From Pseudomonas fildesensis (GTDB taxonomy: Bacteria; Pseudomonadota; Gammaproteobacteria; Pseudomonadales; Pseudomonadaceae), in the NCBI RefSeq assembly GCF_001050345.1, contig NZ_LFMW01000018.1:1-64000 (forward strand): a stretch of DNA of 64,000 nt. The letters run 5' to 3'. The notes beneath the pieces are model-generated. The model worked only from the letters and a program-made list of their open reading frames with translations, had not been told where the DNA came from and ran no database searches. Below are positions 8,247-16,824 of the stretch, piece after piece (positions within the stretch are counted from its first letter, which is position 1; each line of letters starts with the position of its first letter). The position numbers and the translations under genes were made by a program.

Positions 8247-9682
8247 TACCCCACTGACTTCAATCCGTTCAGCTGTGTGTGCAGCAACCTCTCCAGTTCC
8301 AGCATGCATTTCTCCAGGGTCTTGATGCTGCTTTCGATCACCGGCCGGTCATCGCCTCGGGCACAGGTCTGTTCCAGCGCCTCGCACTGACCAGCCAATA
8401 CCGTGGCCTGCACGATACGTGCGGCACCCTTGATCTTGTGCGCCTGCTCGATGATGTCCTGAGGCGAGGCCTGCCGCGCCATCAAGCCGACCAGCTCCTG
8501 GCGGTCGTGACTGCTGCTGCTCAACAACTCCTCAAGCAAGCGCCGACTCAGCTGCGGGTCGCCCCCCGTCAGCGCATCCAGGCTGCTGAGGTCCAGCTGC
8601 AAGCCGGACGTTTGTGGCCCGATCTTCGCCAGTTGTTGCTCCAGCGCCGTGAGGCTGATGGGTTTGAACAGGCAGTCATTCATGCCCGCTTCGGCGCAGC
8701 GCAGTTTCTCTTCGGGCTGGGCGTTGGCGGTAAACCCCAGCACGACACATGGGGGCAGTTGCTCTCGCTGCTCGTACTCGCGGATTGACTGGCTTAACTC
8801 GTAGCCGTTCATCACGGGCATGTTGCAGTCGGCGATCACCAGGTCGAAATGTTCCTGGCGCCACGCCTGGAAGCCGGCCGCACCGTGCTGGGCCGCGGTG
8901 AACTGGTGACCCAGGTAGCCCAGTTGCTGGCACATCAGCAGGCGGTTCGCAGGATGATCATCCACCACCAGCACATTGAGCACCGGTGCCGTAGCGGGGG
9001 GCTCTGGCTTGATCTCGTCCACTGCCTGGAGCGGCGCCAGACGGGCCATCTTCAGGCTGACATGCACCTGGGTGCCTACCATGGGCACGCTGCTCAGGCT
9101 CAGTTGTCCACCCATCATCGCGCACAGGCTGCGGCAGATCACCAGCCCCAGTCCCGCGCCGCTCCTGGCCAGATGCCCGGAGTTGTCGGCCTGGGCAAAG
9201 GGTTCGAACAGGCGCAGTTGATCTTCCCGGCTGATGCCGATGCCGGTGTCCTCGACCACCAGCTTCATTTCGACCTGCTGCGGTAAATCCGTGGCTTGAA
9301 CTTCCACCTTGATTCTCACCTGGCCGCGTTCGGTGAACTTGATGGCATTGCTCACCAGGTTGGACAGCACCTGCTTGAAGCGCAGCGGGTCGATCAGCAC
9401 ATCGGCGTCGTCGAGGTCAGGCTTGAACTCCAGCAGCAGGCTGAGGGTTTTCTGACGCGCCAGGCCGTCGAATACGCGTACCACCGACTCGATCACTTCC
9501 TTGAGGTTGACCCGCTCGGGCGCCAGGCTCAGGCGGCCGGATTCGATGCGTGCGATATCGAGGATGTCCCCGATCAGCTCCAGCAAGTCCTTGGCCGAAT
9601 GGTAGGCAACTTCAATGGCCGGGCGGTCCAGATGGCCCTGGTCCGCGCGCTTGAGGGTCAACTCCAGCATGCCGATCACTGC
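8246..9682 (-). pseudogene. BvgS-like hybrid sensor kinase, C-terminal part (split by the mobile element)
   Basis: This is the distal half of the kinase whose first half lies at 16825-19071. From the junction it reads AVIGMLELTLKRAD, the direct continuation of an H-box. It then has the second HisKA helix, HATPase with G boxes (EDTGIGIS, SGAGLGLVICR), a receiver (ADCNMPVMNGYE) and a C-terminal HPt with its histidine in AHKIKGAARI. The only available start is a GTG at 9679 without a Shine-Dalgarno sequence, so this half is probably not translated efficiently. The intact protein would have been about 1215 aa, like BvgS (1238 aa). Confidence 0.9.
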
Positions 9683-9708
9683 AATGATAGGAGGCTTTTG
9701 TATAAAAT
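9671..9708. other. attL of the integrative element
   Basis: Host half-site GCCGATCACTGC meets element half-site AATGATAGGAGGCTTTTGTA. The host side continues the kinase reading frame exactly. TGC (9680-9682) is the only sequence shared with attR, as expected of a large serine recombinase that needs just a dinucleotide overlap. Confidence 0.8.
9679..9706 (+). promoter_or_regulatory. Putative recombinase promoter overlapping attL
   Basis: A good -10 TATAAA (9701-9706) lies in the element's left arm. With a 16-base spacer, the -35 position falls on 9679-9684, across the crossover. It reads CTGCAA when integrated, and TTGCAA in the reconstructed circle. Confidence 0.4.
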
Positions 9709-9744
9709 GCTAGAATGCACAGTCTACAAGGGGTTCAGAGCATT

Positions 9745-11340
9745 ATGTCAGTCAAAAATACACTGCCCAGGGCGTTCGCTGACGTGTTTCAGAACGGCGA
9801 AACCATCAACGTATACAGTTACATACGTTTCTCATCGAAAGCGCAAAGCCTTGGCTTTGGCGAGGTTCGACAGCTTGAACAGCTCAACCGTTTTTTTGAG
9901 CAATACCCCCTAGCAAGACAGGTCGAACGCTATGAAGACCTAGGAGTTTCAGCCTTCAAGGGCAAGAACTTAAAGAGCGGTCAATTAGCGAAATTCGTTG
10001 AACGTATCAAGTCAAAAGAAATTCTTCCAAACGCTCTCCTATTGGTCGAGTCATTCGACCGAATTAGCAGGATGGGCGGATATGATGCATTAGAGTTAAT
10101 CATCTCAATTATTCAATCGGACTGTTCAATTTACACACTTTTCGATAACCGGCTTTACTCAAAACGAAAAAAAGATAGTAGTGTTGATATTAGTCTCATT
10201 CAAAACATCCTTGAACGTGCAAATGATGAAAGCAAATCAAAGAGTGAGCGAATATCAGATGCAAAAGCCCGAAATCTCACCAAGGGTGAAAACGGCGGAA
10301 TTATTACAAAGCGGTGTCCTTTTTGGATTTCGTTTACTGATGGTAAGTTCGTTTTAAATGAACACGCAAAAGCAGTTAAAAGAATGACAGAGCTTTGCTT
10401 TGAGATGGGGTTTCAGTCTATTTCAAAAGAATTGAACAAAGAAGATCACCCGAAAAAATATACTGATAGCACTGTCGGAAAAGTGTTACACAAACATGCT
10501 ATTTATGGTTCGTTCCTTGCGATGAAAAACGATGAGAATGGAAATAGAACCATCGTTAATAAGGAAATAAAGAACTATTATCCATCTGTAATCAGTGAGT
10601 CAGAATTTCACAGGATTAGCGAAAAGCTAAAAGAAAGACAAGACCCGAAACTGGCTGGAAGAAAAGCCGAAGAGTTTAAAAATATTTTGCGCGGTTTGGT
10701 ATTTTGCAAGTGCGGCTCAACTTTTCGCTACCATGCCCAGAAAAATTACTATGTCGATTTAGTTTGCCATGCATCGACTGTCGGGCAGTGCAAATATGCA
10801 ATGCCGGGGAAAGGTATCAGGCACAGATATGCACGCATAGAAGAAATATTCCTTGCATATCAATCGCTAATTCCGTTTCACAAAATCATTGTAAAAAATG
10901 AAGACATAAAAGCACTTGAAAAAGAACATCAAGAAATTGCCGGGCAGATAATCATAAAAGAAAAAGCATTGGCAAATAACTTTTCGATACTTGAAAAGTC
11001 TTCTGACAGTGCGCAAAAATATATTACGAATAGAATTGATGAAGTGAGTCAAGAGCTAGACAACCTCAAAACAGACGAACACAAACTAAACCTTAAAATT
11101 AGTTCAATGCACCTCGCAACAAAATCAGACGTAAACGTAATGGAGGTTTACAGGCTTTTGATAACGGAAAAAGGTCGCATAAGAATAAATAACTTTCTTC
11201 ACTCGCAGAAGATAAAAATCGTTATCACTCCTGTAAAAAAGAAATTTTTCTCCCTTGATATTTATCACGACGACAAGCATATAGATACGATTGAAGTTAC
11301 ACCAGATGGTTACTTTGCGCGGCGAGGATTGCACATCTAG
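9745..11340 (+). CDS. Large serine recombinase (integrase)
   Basis: The protein has 531 aa. An N-terminal resolvase domain has VYSYIRFSSKAQS with catalytic Ser about 30. It is followed by the LVESFDRISRMGG segment, a recombinase domain (about 180-320), a zinc ribbon (CKCGS ... CHAS ... GQCKY, about 328-360) and a C-terminal coiled coil (about 390-460). This is the architecture of integrases that catalyse attP x attB recombination through a 2-base staggered cut. It is the first gene beside attL, as expected. The ATG at 9745 was preferred to 9715, because 9715 lies about 9 bases after the -10 element. AT-rich codon use differs from the host. Confidence 0.92.
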   Translation: MSVKNTLPRAFADVFQNGETINVYSYIRFSSKAQSLGFGEVRQLEQLNRFFEQYPLARQVERYEDLGVSAFKGKNLKSGQLAKFVERIKSKEILPNALLLVESFDRISRMGGYDALELIISIIQSDCSIYTLFDNRLYSKRKKDSSVDISLIQNILERANDESKSKSERISDAKARNLTKGENGGIITKRCPFWISFTDGKFVLNEHAKAVKRMTELCFEMGFQSISKELNKEDHPKKYTDSTVGKVLHKHAIYGSFLAMKNDENGNRTIVNKEIKNYYPSVISESEFHRISEKLKERQDPKLAGRKAEEFKNILRGLVFCKCGSTFRYHAQKNYYVDLVCHASTVGQCKYAMPGKGIRHRYARIEEIFLAYQSLIPFHKIIVKNEDIKALEKEHQEIAGQIIIKEKALANNFSILEKSSDSAQKYITNRIDEVSQELDNLKTDEHKLNLKISSMHLATKSDVNVMEVYRLLITEKGRIRINNFLHSQKIKIVITPVKKKFFSLDIYHDDKHIDTIEVTPDGYFARRGLHI

Positions 11341-11352
11341 CAGTAACAAAGG

Positions 11353-11369
11353 CGTGATTAAAAATCACG
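11353..11369 (+). terminator. Small hairpin after the recombinase gene
   Basis: CGTGATT pairs with AATCACG across three bases, 12 bases past the stop codon. There is no clear T-run, so termination is only possible. Confidence 0.35.
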
Positions 11370-11418
11370 TCTCTGTAACGTGCTTCTAGTTTAAAAACTG
11401 GTAACTTGATTTAAAGAA

Positions 11419-11472
11419 GCAAGCAGAATAAAAAACCATCACGACTATCGTCGTTTGGTTGTTTATGCTTGC
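11419..11472. other. Long imperfect hairpin, candidate oriT
   Basis: Nested arms are GCAAGCA / TGCTTGC (outer), AACCA / TGGTT and ACGAC / GTCGT around a TATC loop. They lie in the only sizeable non-coding gap (11341-11601) upstream of the mobilization genes. Origins of transfer of MOB relaxases usually lie here and carry an inverted repeat beside the nick site. I cannot identify a nick consensus. Confidence 0.35.
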
Positions 11473-11579
11473 CCCACTCATTCTCTATCGTTCATTACGG
11501 GTGGCAAAATACTCCCACAAGGGTCGTATCTAATAGCAAAGCGTTAAGGCAACAATCTAAAAAATAAATGCTATGATAT

Positions 11580-11607
11580 GCTCATAACCATATAAAAACC
11601 TATGAGC
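11580..11607. promoter_or_regulatory. Inverted repeat covering the start of the mob operon
   Basis: GCTCATA (11580-11586) and TATGAGC (11601-11607) form 7-base arms 14 bases apart. The right arm contains the start codon of the 246-aa gene. A TATGAT -10-like hexamer (11572-11577) lies just upstream. It could be an operator for autoregulation or an mRNA hairpin masking the start. Confidence 0.35.
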
Positions 11608-12342
11608 CAATTCAAAGCAAGTACCCGCCTTACGGAAATCAACGCCGAACAAATTGAACAACTTCGAAGAGAATATAATGAAATTTCTGTATCGAAGTTT
11701 TCGCTATCGGACGCATTTAAGCAACACCTTTTCCATAACCGTAGTTTTGTCATAATAGCAAAAAACTGTCACTCCATTGAGTTCGGGAAGTACAATCAAA
11801 CCCTTGCAAATCTCTACACTAATTTGTCTCAAATCAAAAGTGCGGTGCCTGAAACAAACAAAAATATTACTATCGCTCTCCGAACTTTGCTCAAAATGAA
11901 ACTTGACGTCAGTCGCCTACGTTTCAAAACGCTTGAAATTAATACAGCTACAAAACCAGATTTTGAGTCATTGATAAACCTTCCTCTTTTTGAGGATAGT
12001 CATTCACCGAGAAAAAAGCAGTATACAATTAGCCTCACTGAAAATGAGCACAAAGAGTACCAAGACAGATTTGCAAATCAAGATTTGGTTAAACTGCTTT
12101 TCGAATTCTTCGACGCATTTACGGTTTATGAGAAGGAGTTCATTAATTCCTCAATTGAATTCGCTGACAACAATAAGTTGCGTGATGTGGGAGTTCTCGC
12201 AAATAAGTACGTTTTAGATAAAAAGCAGGACGAAAGCACTATCAGAACACTTACTGATTTCGTTCACAACTACGGGGCTTTTCATAAAAAACTTATAAGC
12301 GGGAGTAATGACCTTCTTGCGTTTATTGACGGGGCTAAATAA
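11602..12342 (+). CDS. Unknown protein upstream of relaxase, candidate mobilization accessory protein
   Basis: The protein has 246 aa and is charged and mostly helical in appearance, with no motif I recognise. It begins MSQFKASTRLTEINAEQIEQ, has no signal peptide and no membrane segment. Its stop TAA overlaps the relaxase ATG by one base, so the two are translationally coupled. MobC-like relaxosome accessory proteins often sit in this position and regulate the operon. That role is inferred from position only. The inverted repeat at its start codon is a possible binding site. Confidence 0.6.
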   Translation: MSQFKASTRLTEINAEQIEQLRREYNEISVSKFSLSDAFKQHLFHNRSFVIIAKNCHSIEFGKYNQTLANLYTNLSQIKSAVPETNKNITIALRTLLKMKLDVSRLRFKTLEINTATKPDFESLINLPLFEDSHSPRKKQYTISLTENEHKEYQDRFANQDLVKLLFEFFDAFTVYEKEFINSSIEFADNNKLRDVGVLANKYVLDKKQDESTIRTLTDFVHNYGAFHKKLISGSNDLLAFIDGAK

Positions 12343-13877
12343 TGTTTATCAAAGAAGTCCCAAGAATTAAACCCAACACTCGAAACCTTGCTAATTATGT
12401 TTTGAAGAAAGCCAGCCAGATTAGCGGTAATATTTCAGTTGATACCGCCAACCTCAATGAGTCAGCCAAAGCAATCGAATTGGATTTTAATAGCCGTTTA
12501 ACTGCAAAGCAGAAAAGCAATGAAATGCATTACATCGTATCTTTCGAGGAAAGCCATGACGTGATTACAGACGAGAAACTATTACTAATTGGCAATGAGT
12601 TGGTAAAACGTCATTTCGGTGATAATCGCAATTTCTTGCTCGCCGTCCATCGAGACACTAATAATCCACACCTTCATTTAGTGATGGAGAATAGAGATTT
12701 TGACAACAAGGCGTTTTTTAAGAAAGACAATTATCGTGCCTTAGAGACGCTTGCTCAAAAACTCGAAAAAAAGCATTCACTCAAAAATGAGCAAATCTCG
12801 GAAAGCAGGAACGACCCAAACCCGACAAGACTCAACTACGCTTCTAAACAGTACGAAAATCGTACGGGCCAAGAGTCTGATGAGAAAAAGTATAAGAACG
12901 AGTTGAAAGGCATTCTTTCCGATGCCAAGACGCCACAGGCGTTGTTTGTGGCGATGATTGAAGAAGGTTTTACTATCCGTGCCAACAAGAGCAAAACCGA
13001 CCCTACAAGGCTGTCAGGCTATTACATCACCAAAGGTTCAACATCTATTAAGCCAAGCTCCATTGGTTTTCAAATGAGCAAATTGATAGAAAAATATAAA
13101 GTCGATGAAAATGGAATTAGCCAGTTAATCTTGCGCTTTGAGTCTCCATTGCCACCAGATGAATTTGCCGAAATTTCTTCAAGTCCAGGTACGGACCCAG
13201 AACCGGACCCAAAACCAAACCGCCGTGAAAGCCTTTATACGAAATTTAAGACCTCTGATGGCGTAAATTACACAAGCAAAGATGAGAAATACAAAACCGG
13301 TTTTACGGTTAACGCCAACAGCGTTTCTTTCACGAACCCTAATGAAATTAGCATAAAAGCAGGAATGCAGGCTTTGATCGCACAAGGTATTAAAGGGCCA
13401 TTTTACCTTACCGGCTCGGAAGATTTTAAACGCAAAACGTGGCTGGTATCCGCAATGATGGGTTTAGAGGTATCCAACTATGAACCTACTAAATCTGATT
13501 TAACTGCGCTTTTCGAACGAGTCAAAACCAATCAAGAAAAATACCCAAAAACAAAGGTTAAACTTCTTGAATTTCATCTTGAAGCATTGAAATTAAAGGG
13601 GCTTCAATTTGATACAATATCAAAGACAGAAACGCAACCATCGAAGTCGCTCACAACTGAATTACCACAAAACACTAACCAAACTGAAAATAACGAGGAT
13701 AGCAAAATGAAAAACAAAAAAACAATACCCGCTCCAACTACTAATCAACCCAAAACGAAAGCAGAACAATTATTCGCCGAAGCAGACATAGACCACGCAC
13801 TTGCAAAGTTGGGTCATAAACAGAAAGGCAAATCTGTCGAATTGCCAAATTTCATTCCATTAAGTTACAAACCCTGA
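12342..13877 (+). CDS. Relaxase / mobilization nuclease (MOB, PF03432-like)
   Basis: The protein has 511 aa. The N-terminal relaxase domain has a candidate catalytic tyrosine in NYVLKK (about 19), a MHYIVSF strand (about 62-68) and the histidine triad AVHRDTNNPHLHLVME (about 101-116). These features nick oriT and carry single-stranded DNA into the recipient. The C-terminal half includes GPFYLTGSEDFKRKTWLVSA (about 354-373), which resembles the LPD7 domain found in relaxases. The extreme C-terminus is lysine and glutamine rich. Family assignment (MOBP) is by motif. It is coupled to the upstream gene by a one-base overlap. Confidence 0.85.
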   Translation: MFIKEVPRIKPNTRNLANYVLKKASQISGNISVDTANLNESAKAIELDFNSRLTAKQKSNEMHYIVSFEESHDVITDEKLLLIGNELVKRHFGDNRNFLLAVHRDTNNPHLHLVMENRDFDNKAFFKKDNYRALETLAQKLEKKHSLKNEQISESRNDPNPTRLNYASKQYENRTGQESDEKKYKNELKGILSDAKTPQALFVAMIEEGFTIRANKSKTDPTRLSGYYITKGSTSIKPSSIGFQMSKLIEKYKVDENGISQLILRFESPLPPDEFAEISSSPGTDPEPDPKPNRRESLYTKFKTSDGVNYTSKDEKYKTGFTVNANSVSFTNPNEISIKAGMQALIAQGIKGPFYLTGSEDFKRKTWLVSAMMGLEVSNYEPTKSDLTALFERVKTNQEKYPKTKVKLLEFHLEALKLKGLQFDTISKTETQPSKSLTTELPQNTNQTENNEDSKMKNKKTIPAPTTNQPKTKAEQLFAEADIDHALAKLGHKQKGKSVELPNFIPLSYKP

Positions 13878-13894
13878 TTTGATGTAACAATATA

Positions 13895-13915
13895 AGAGCC
13901 GTTAAGGCTTTTTTT
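13895..13915 (+). terminator. Terminator after relaxase
   Basis: The hairpin AGCC-GTTAA-GGCT is followed by seven T residues. It closes the mob operon and abuts the stop codon of the convergent replication gene. The sequence is nearly the same as at 15684-15706. Confidence 0.7.
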
Positions 13916-15632
13916 ATTGCCCAAAATTTGTTCTCAAACTACATTCGAATTTTGTTTGGAGACAATCGTCAGTTCCTTTCACTCTGTAACCCCACTTGAC
14001 CTTGCGAATAAATTCAAACCCGCTCCAAGACATTTCATCGTGTTCAATAATCACGGTCTGAATAAATTCATTCGCATATTCACAGAATGCCCAAAATTTC
14101 CCGTCTTGTCTGAATTTCGCAAGTTGTACAAATACTATGTTCGTGAATGTTATCATTAGTTCGCTTGGCTCTTTATCGAAAAACCTATCAAATGCACGCC
14201 ATAGGATAGTTTGTGTCTTCCCAAAAAAACCATACATTCTATAACCCCACAGACGAGCAACGGCTTTGTTCTTCATCGACTCATCGGATTTTTCACGAAG
14301 GCTTTTAATGACATACTTCGTAATATAAGTGGCAGGACTTGCGCCTTTCTTGACCGATTTCTTTGCCTCTTCATCTGATATGAAAACTATCCGCACAGCA
14401 TTCTCACTATGCGAATAGTGTTTATGGATAAGAGCGATTAACTCAGCGGCTTGGTCCGGGCGTACAAAAAACATCGAGTGCATATGAACGCATTGGTCTT
14501 TGTGAGCTTCCTTGCACCACATCCCAAGCGTTTCTATCTCGTGTCTTTCTCTATCCTTGTTCAACGCCACAAGCCTTGTAGAAAGCCAATCAGACGCTTC
14601 CCTTGGCGTTGAACCGTCCCAACAGTTCCGACCACTTTTAGGATTTGAATGAAATTCAGCCGGACACGTAAAAGTAGTAAATAAAGCGATGTATCCCTTA
14701 CTCTCCGCGACTTTTTCCAAGTCTTTAACTTTCATATAAATTTCGGACGCTTTGCGCTCATCAGTTAAGGCAAATTTTGAGAGCGGGATTTTCTGTTCTT
14801 TTCCTTTATCGTCAGTATAAACGATTTCAGTATTATCAATAAATTCTTGCTGCTCAATGTCTTTTTCTCTCTGATACCCTAAAAGTTCGTTGCTACAATA
14901 TGCTTCATCATTCCACCCAATTTTACGATTTTTTAGTAAGTGCATTTCTCGTTGTTTTCTTGCGACGGCTTTGACAATTTTCGCAAGCCTTCTAAAAGTG
15001 CATTTGTCTTTACCCTCATTTTCTTTGCCATAAATGCTTCTATCGCTTGCGTAGCGGATACCTTCATCGTCCACAAAAAACTCATACAACTTATCAAACA
15101 CAGTACCGGAACAGCGCAAATCAGAAAACCTTACATTTTTATATATTTCAATGCTATTCAGTTCGCTCTTAGATTTTAGGTCAGCGCTTGCGACCAGAAT
15201 TAACTGCTTTAAATATTCATCGGCACGGAGGTAATCAAACAGCCTATTTATTGTTTTGGCTAATGCCAGTGCTTCCGTTGCGTAATTTTCTATTTTCTCT
15301 TGATATGAAAACTCTTGTTTCTTATTGGCTCGTAGAACATTGAATTTAGGTGTAGGAAGTTTTATTATTTTGATAAACCCTAAATCCTCGGCTTCTTCAT
15401 CGCTTACGAAGGGCAATGAAGACTCAACACGATAATCGCTCGAAAATTCGAAGGTTCTTGTAAGCGGGTTGAGTTGAGATATGACTACTTTTAGTTTTGC
15501 GACTAGTTCCGAAGCATTGATATGCGGATTTTGAAACAATTCGGCATTGGCTTTTACTTCTGCGATGTTTTGTTGAGTTAATGCTTGACTTTTATTTTTG
15601 TGTGATACAATAGATGTATGGGTTGTTTTCAT
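13914..15632 (-). CDS. HUH rolling-circle replication endonuclease (phage gpA-like)
   Basis: The protein has 572 aa. The C-terminal half has the signatures of the phage replication endonuclease family (PF05840-like). The FTTFTCPAEFH strand is about 318-328. The HxH metal site is in CVHMHSMFFV (His 383 and 385). Two tyrosines three residues apart lie in ATYITKYVIKS (Tyr 436 and 440), the YxxxY arrangement of P2 gpA and phiX174 A. It is predicted to nick an origin and start rolling-circle replication of the excised circle. It is convergent with the relaxase gene. The weak ribosome binding site suggests low expression. Confidence 0.8.
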   Translation of the reverse strand: MKTTHTSIVSHKNKSQALTQQNIAEVKANAELFQNPHINASELVAKLKVVISQLNPLTRTFEFSSDYRVESSLPFVSDEEAEDLGFIKIIKLPTPKFNVLRANKKQEFSYQEKIENYATEALALAKTINRLFDYLRADEYLKQLILVASADLKSKSELNSIEIYKNVRFSDLRCSGTVFDKLYEFFVDDEGIRYASDRSIYGKENEGKDKCTFRRLAKIVKAVARKQREMHLLKNRKIGWNDEAYCSNELLGYQREKDIEQQEFIDNTEIVYTDDKGKEQKIPLSKFALTDERKASEIYMKVKDLEKVAESKGYIALFTTFTCPAEFHSNPKSGRNCWDGSTPREASDWLSTRLVALNKDRERHEIETLGMWCKEAHKDQCVHMHSMFFVRPDQAAELIALIHKHYSHSENAVRIVFISDEEAKKSVKKGASPATYITKYVIKSLREKSDESMKNKAVARLWGYRMYGFFGKTQTILWRAFDRFFDKEPSELMITFTNIVFVQLAKFRQDGKFWAFCEYANEFIQTVIIEHDEMSWSGFEFIRKVKWGYRVKGTDDCLQTKFECSLRTNFGQ

Positions 15633-15683
15633 TTCTTATATTTTTGCTTGGTAACTTCAGTATAACAAATCAAAACCCAACAC

Positions 15684-15706
15684 AAGAGCCGAAAGGCTCT
15701 TTTTTA
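15684..15706 (+). terminator. Plus-strand terminator upstream of the replication gene
   Basis: The perfect stem AAGAGCC / GGCTCTT has a GAAA tetraloop followed by a T-run. No plus-strand gene precedes it. It may terminate an antisense transcript over the replication gene, or mark a duplicated boundary (see 13895). Confidence 0.7.
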
Positions 15707-15712
15707 TTGCCT

Positions 15713-16025
15713 GCAACTTTGTAGACATAGACTTATGAGCATTTAATAGAAGTGGGTTATGTTGGAAGCCACGGAATTAAAGGTTGCGACAGTTATTTTA
15801 GAATTATCCAAGAAGAGCAAAAGCAAAAGCAAAAATGCCTTGCCTGTCGGCTCGGCTCGCTCGGCTATACACTGCGATGCGATAAGCACATGTCAAGAAG
15901 TGAAGCGCGTTCGAGTAAGTTGAAATTATGCGTGCTTGTATCTAATGCAAATTGCCCGCCTAGTCAACGAAAATCGAATATGGCATAATGCTTTGTAATA
16001 AAAAATCATTTTGGAGTAAACAAGG
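15713..16025. other. Non-coding stretch with short tandem repeats, possible replication origin
   Basis: This stretch of about 310 bases contains AGCAAAAGCAAAAGCAAAAA (three AAAGC-type repeats, about 15818-15837) and a GGCTCGGCTCGCTCGGCT cluster (about 15848-15865). It lies directly upstream of the replication gene. Iteron-like repeats here fit a double-strand origin, though HUH origins can lie inside the gene. A 78-codon reading frame (15752-15988) has no ribosome binding site and I do not call it. Confidence 0.35.
15961..15989 (+). promoter_or_regulatory. Putative promoter of the lipoprotein gene
   Basis: TAGTCA, a 17-base spacer and CATAAT (15984-15989) precede the start codon by 37 bases. 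A GGAG ribosome binding site follows at about 16012-16016. Confidence 0.4.
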
Positions 16026-16814
16026 ATGTATAAGCAAAGTTTTTTGTACCTTGCATTGATGGGTTTTACACTCGCGGGCTGTCAAACTAATCAGTCAGTA
16101 AGTAGTAAATATGCAGCCGACGCTGACTATCTCAATAAAAGTTACTTGGTTACAAAAGACCAGACGTATATGGGGATTCGTGATTCCTTGACTGACGGGC
16201 AAAACGTTACCATCGTACAAACTTTCAGAAGCCCGCAGGGTTTACTGATGGTAAAAGTCATGAATGATACTAAACAGGTATTATTTGATAAGCCATACAG
16301 TTTGAGCGACCTAGGGTTGGTTGACAATATTGGTGACCCTGTTCAAAAGTCTGTTGACGAAAATAAGGTTAAATCAGGGGTTTTCGGAAAACAGCAACAT
16401 GGCTATGGCAAAAAACTTTTTGAGGAAAATTATAGCTATACCTCTACGGTCGAAAATACTCGGCTTGACGGTCTCGTAGTACATGGGGAATCTCGACGTG
16501 ATGGTCTTGGAGCAATCTGCTCCAAAGGAAAGGTTTTCCTGACCGTAACACAATCAGATACTATCGCCGCACCGGGTAGTACTGTCTCTTATCGTATCTA
16601 TGTCGACAGAAAACCAACATATGACGTAACAGCGCAAATGGCGACTTACTCCGCTCTTTTTTCTACCCCACCAGATGCCCTAGTCCAAGACCTATTACAG
16701 GGTAGAGAAGGTATTCTGCGAATTAACACTTTAACTACTGTCCGCACTGTCAATTTCAGACTCGATGGGTTTGCAGAGATGTACACGCGGGTCAGAAATA
16801 ACTGCTTGAAATGA
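16026..16814 (+). CDS. Predicted lipoprotein of unknown function, sole cargo of the element
   Basis: The protein has 262 aa. The N-terminus MYKQSFLYLALMGFTLAGC is a signal peptide with lipobox LAGC (Cys 19). The following QTNQ has no Asp at +2, so outer-membrane sorting is predicted. The mature part has no family I recognise. Two further cysteines (GAICSKG, NNCLK) could form a disulfide. It is the last gene before attR and has its own promoter. Possible roles are surface exclusion or a host-benefit factor, both inference. Confidence 0.75.
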   Translation: MYKQSFLYLALMGFTLAGCQTNQSVSSKYAADADYLNKSYLVTKDQTYMGIRDSLTDGQNVTIVQTFRSPQGLLMVKVMNDTKQVLFDKPYSLSDLGLVDNIGDPVQKSVDENKVKSGVFGKQQHGYGKKLFEENYSYTSTVENTRLDGLVVHGESRRDGLGAICSKGKVFLTVTQSDTIAAPGSTVSYRIYVDRKPTYDVTAQMATYSALFSTPPDALVQDLLQGREGILRINTLTTVRTVNFRLDGFAEMYTRVRNNCLK

Positions 16815-16824
16815 AGAACGCTGA

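Noticed and set aside
11602..13877. Toxin-antitoxin or defence pair within the element
   Set aside because: The second protein has clear relaxase motifs and the first is coupled to it, so mobilization is the simpler reading.
15752..15988. 78-codon frame in the element upstream of the lipoprotein
   Set aside because: No ribosome binding site, and its sequence consists of simple repeats. More likely origin or leader DNA.
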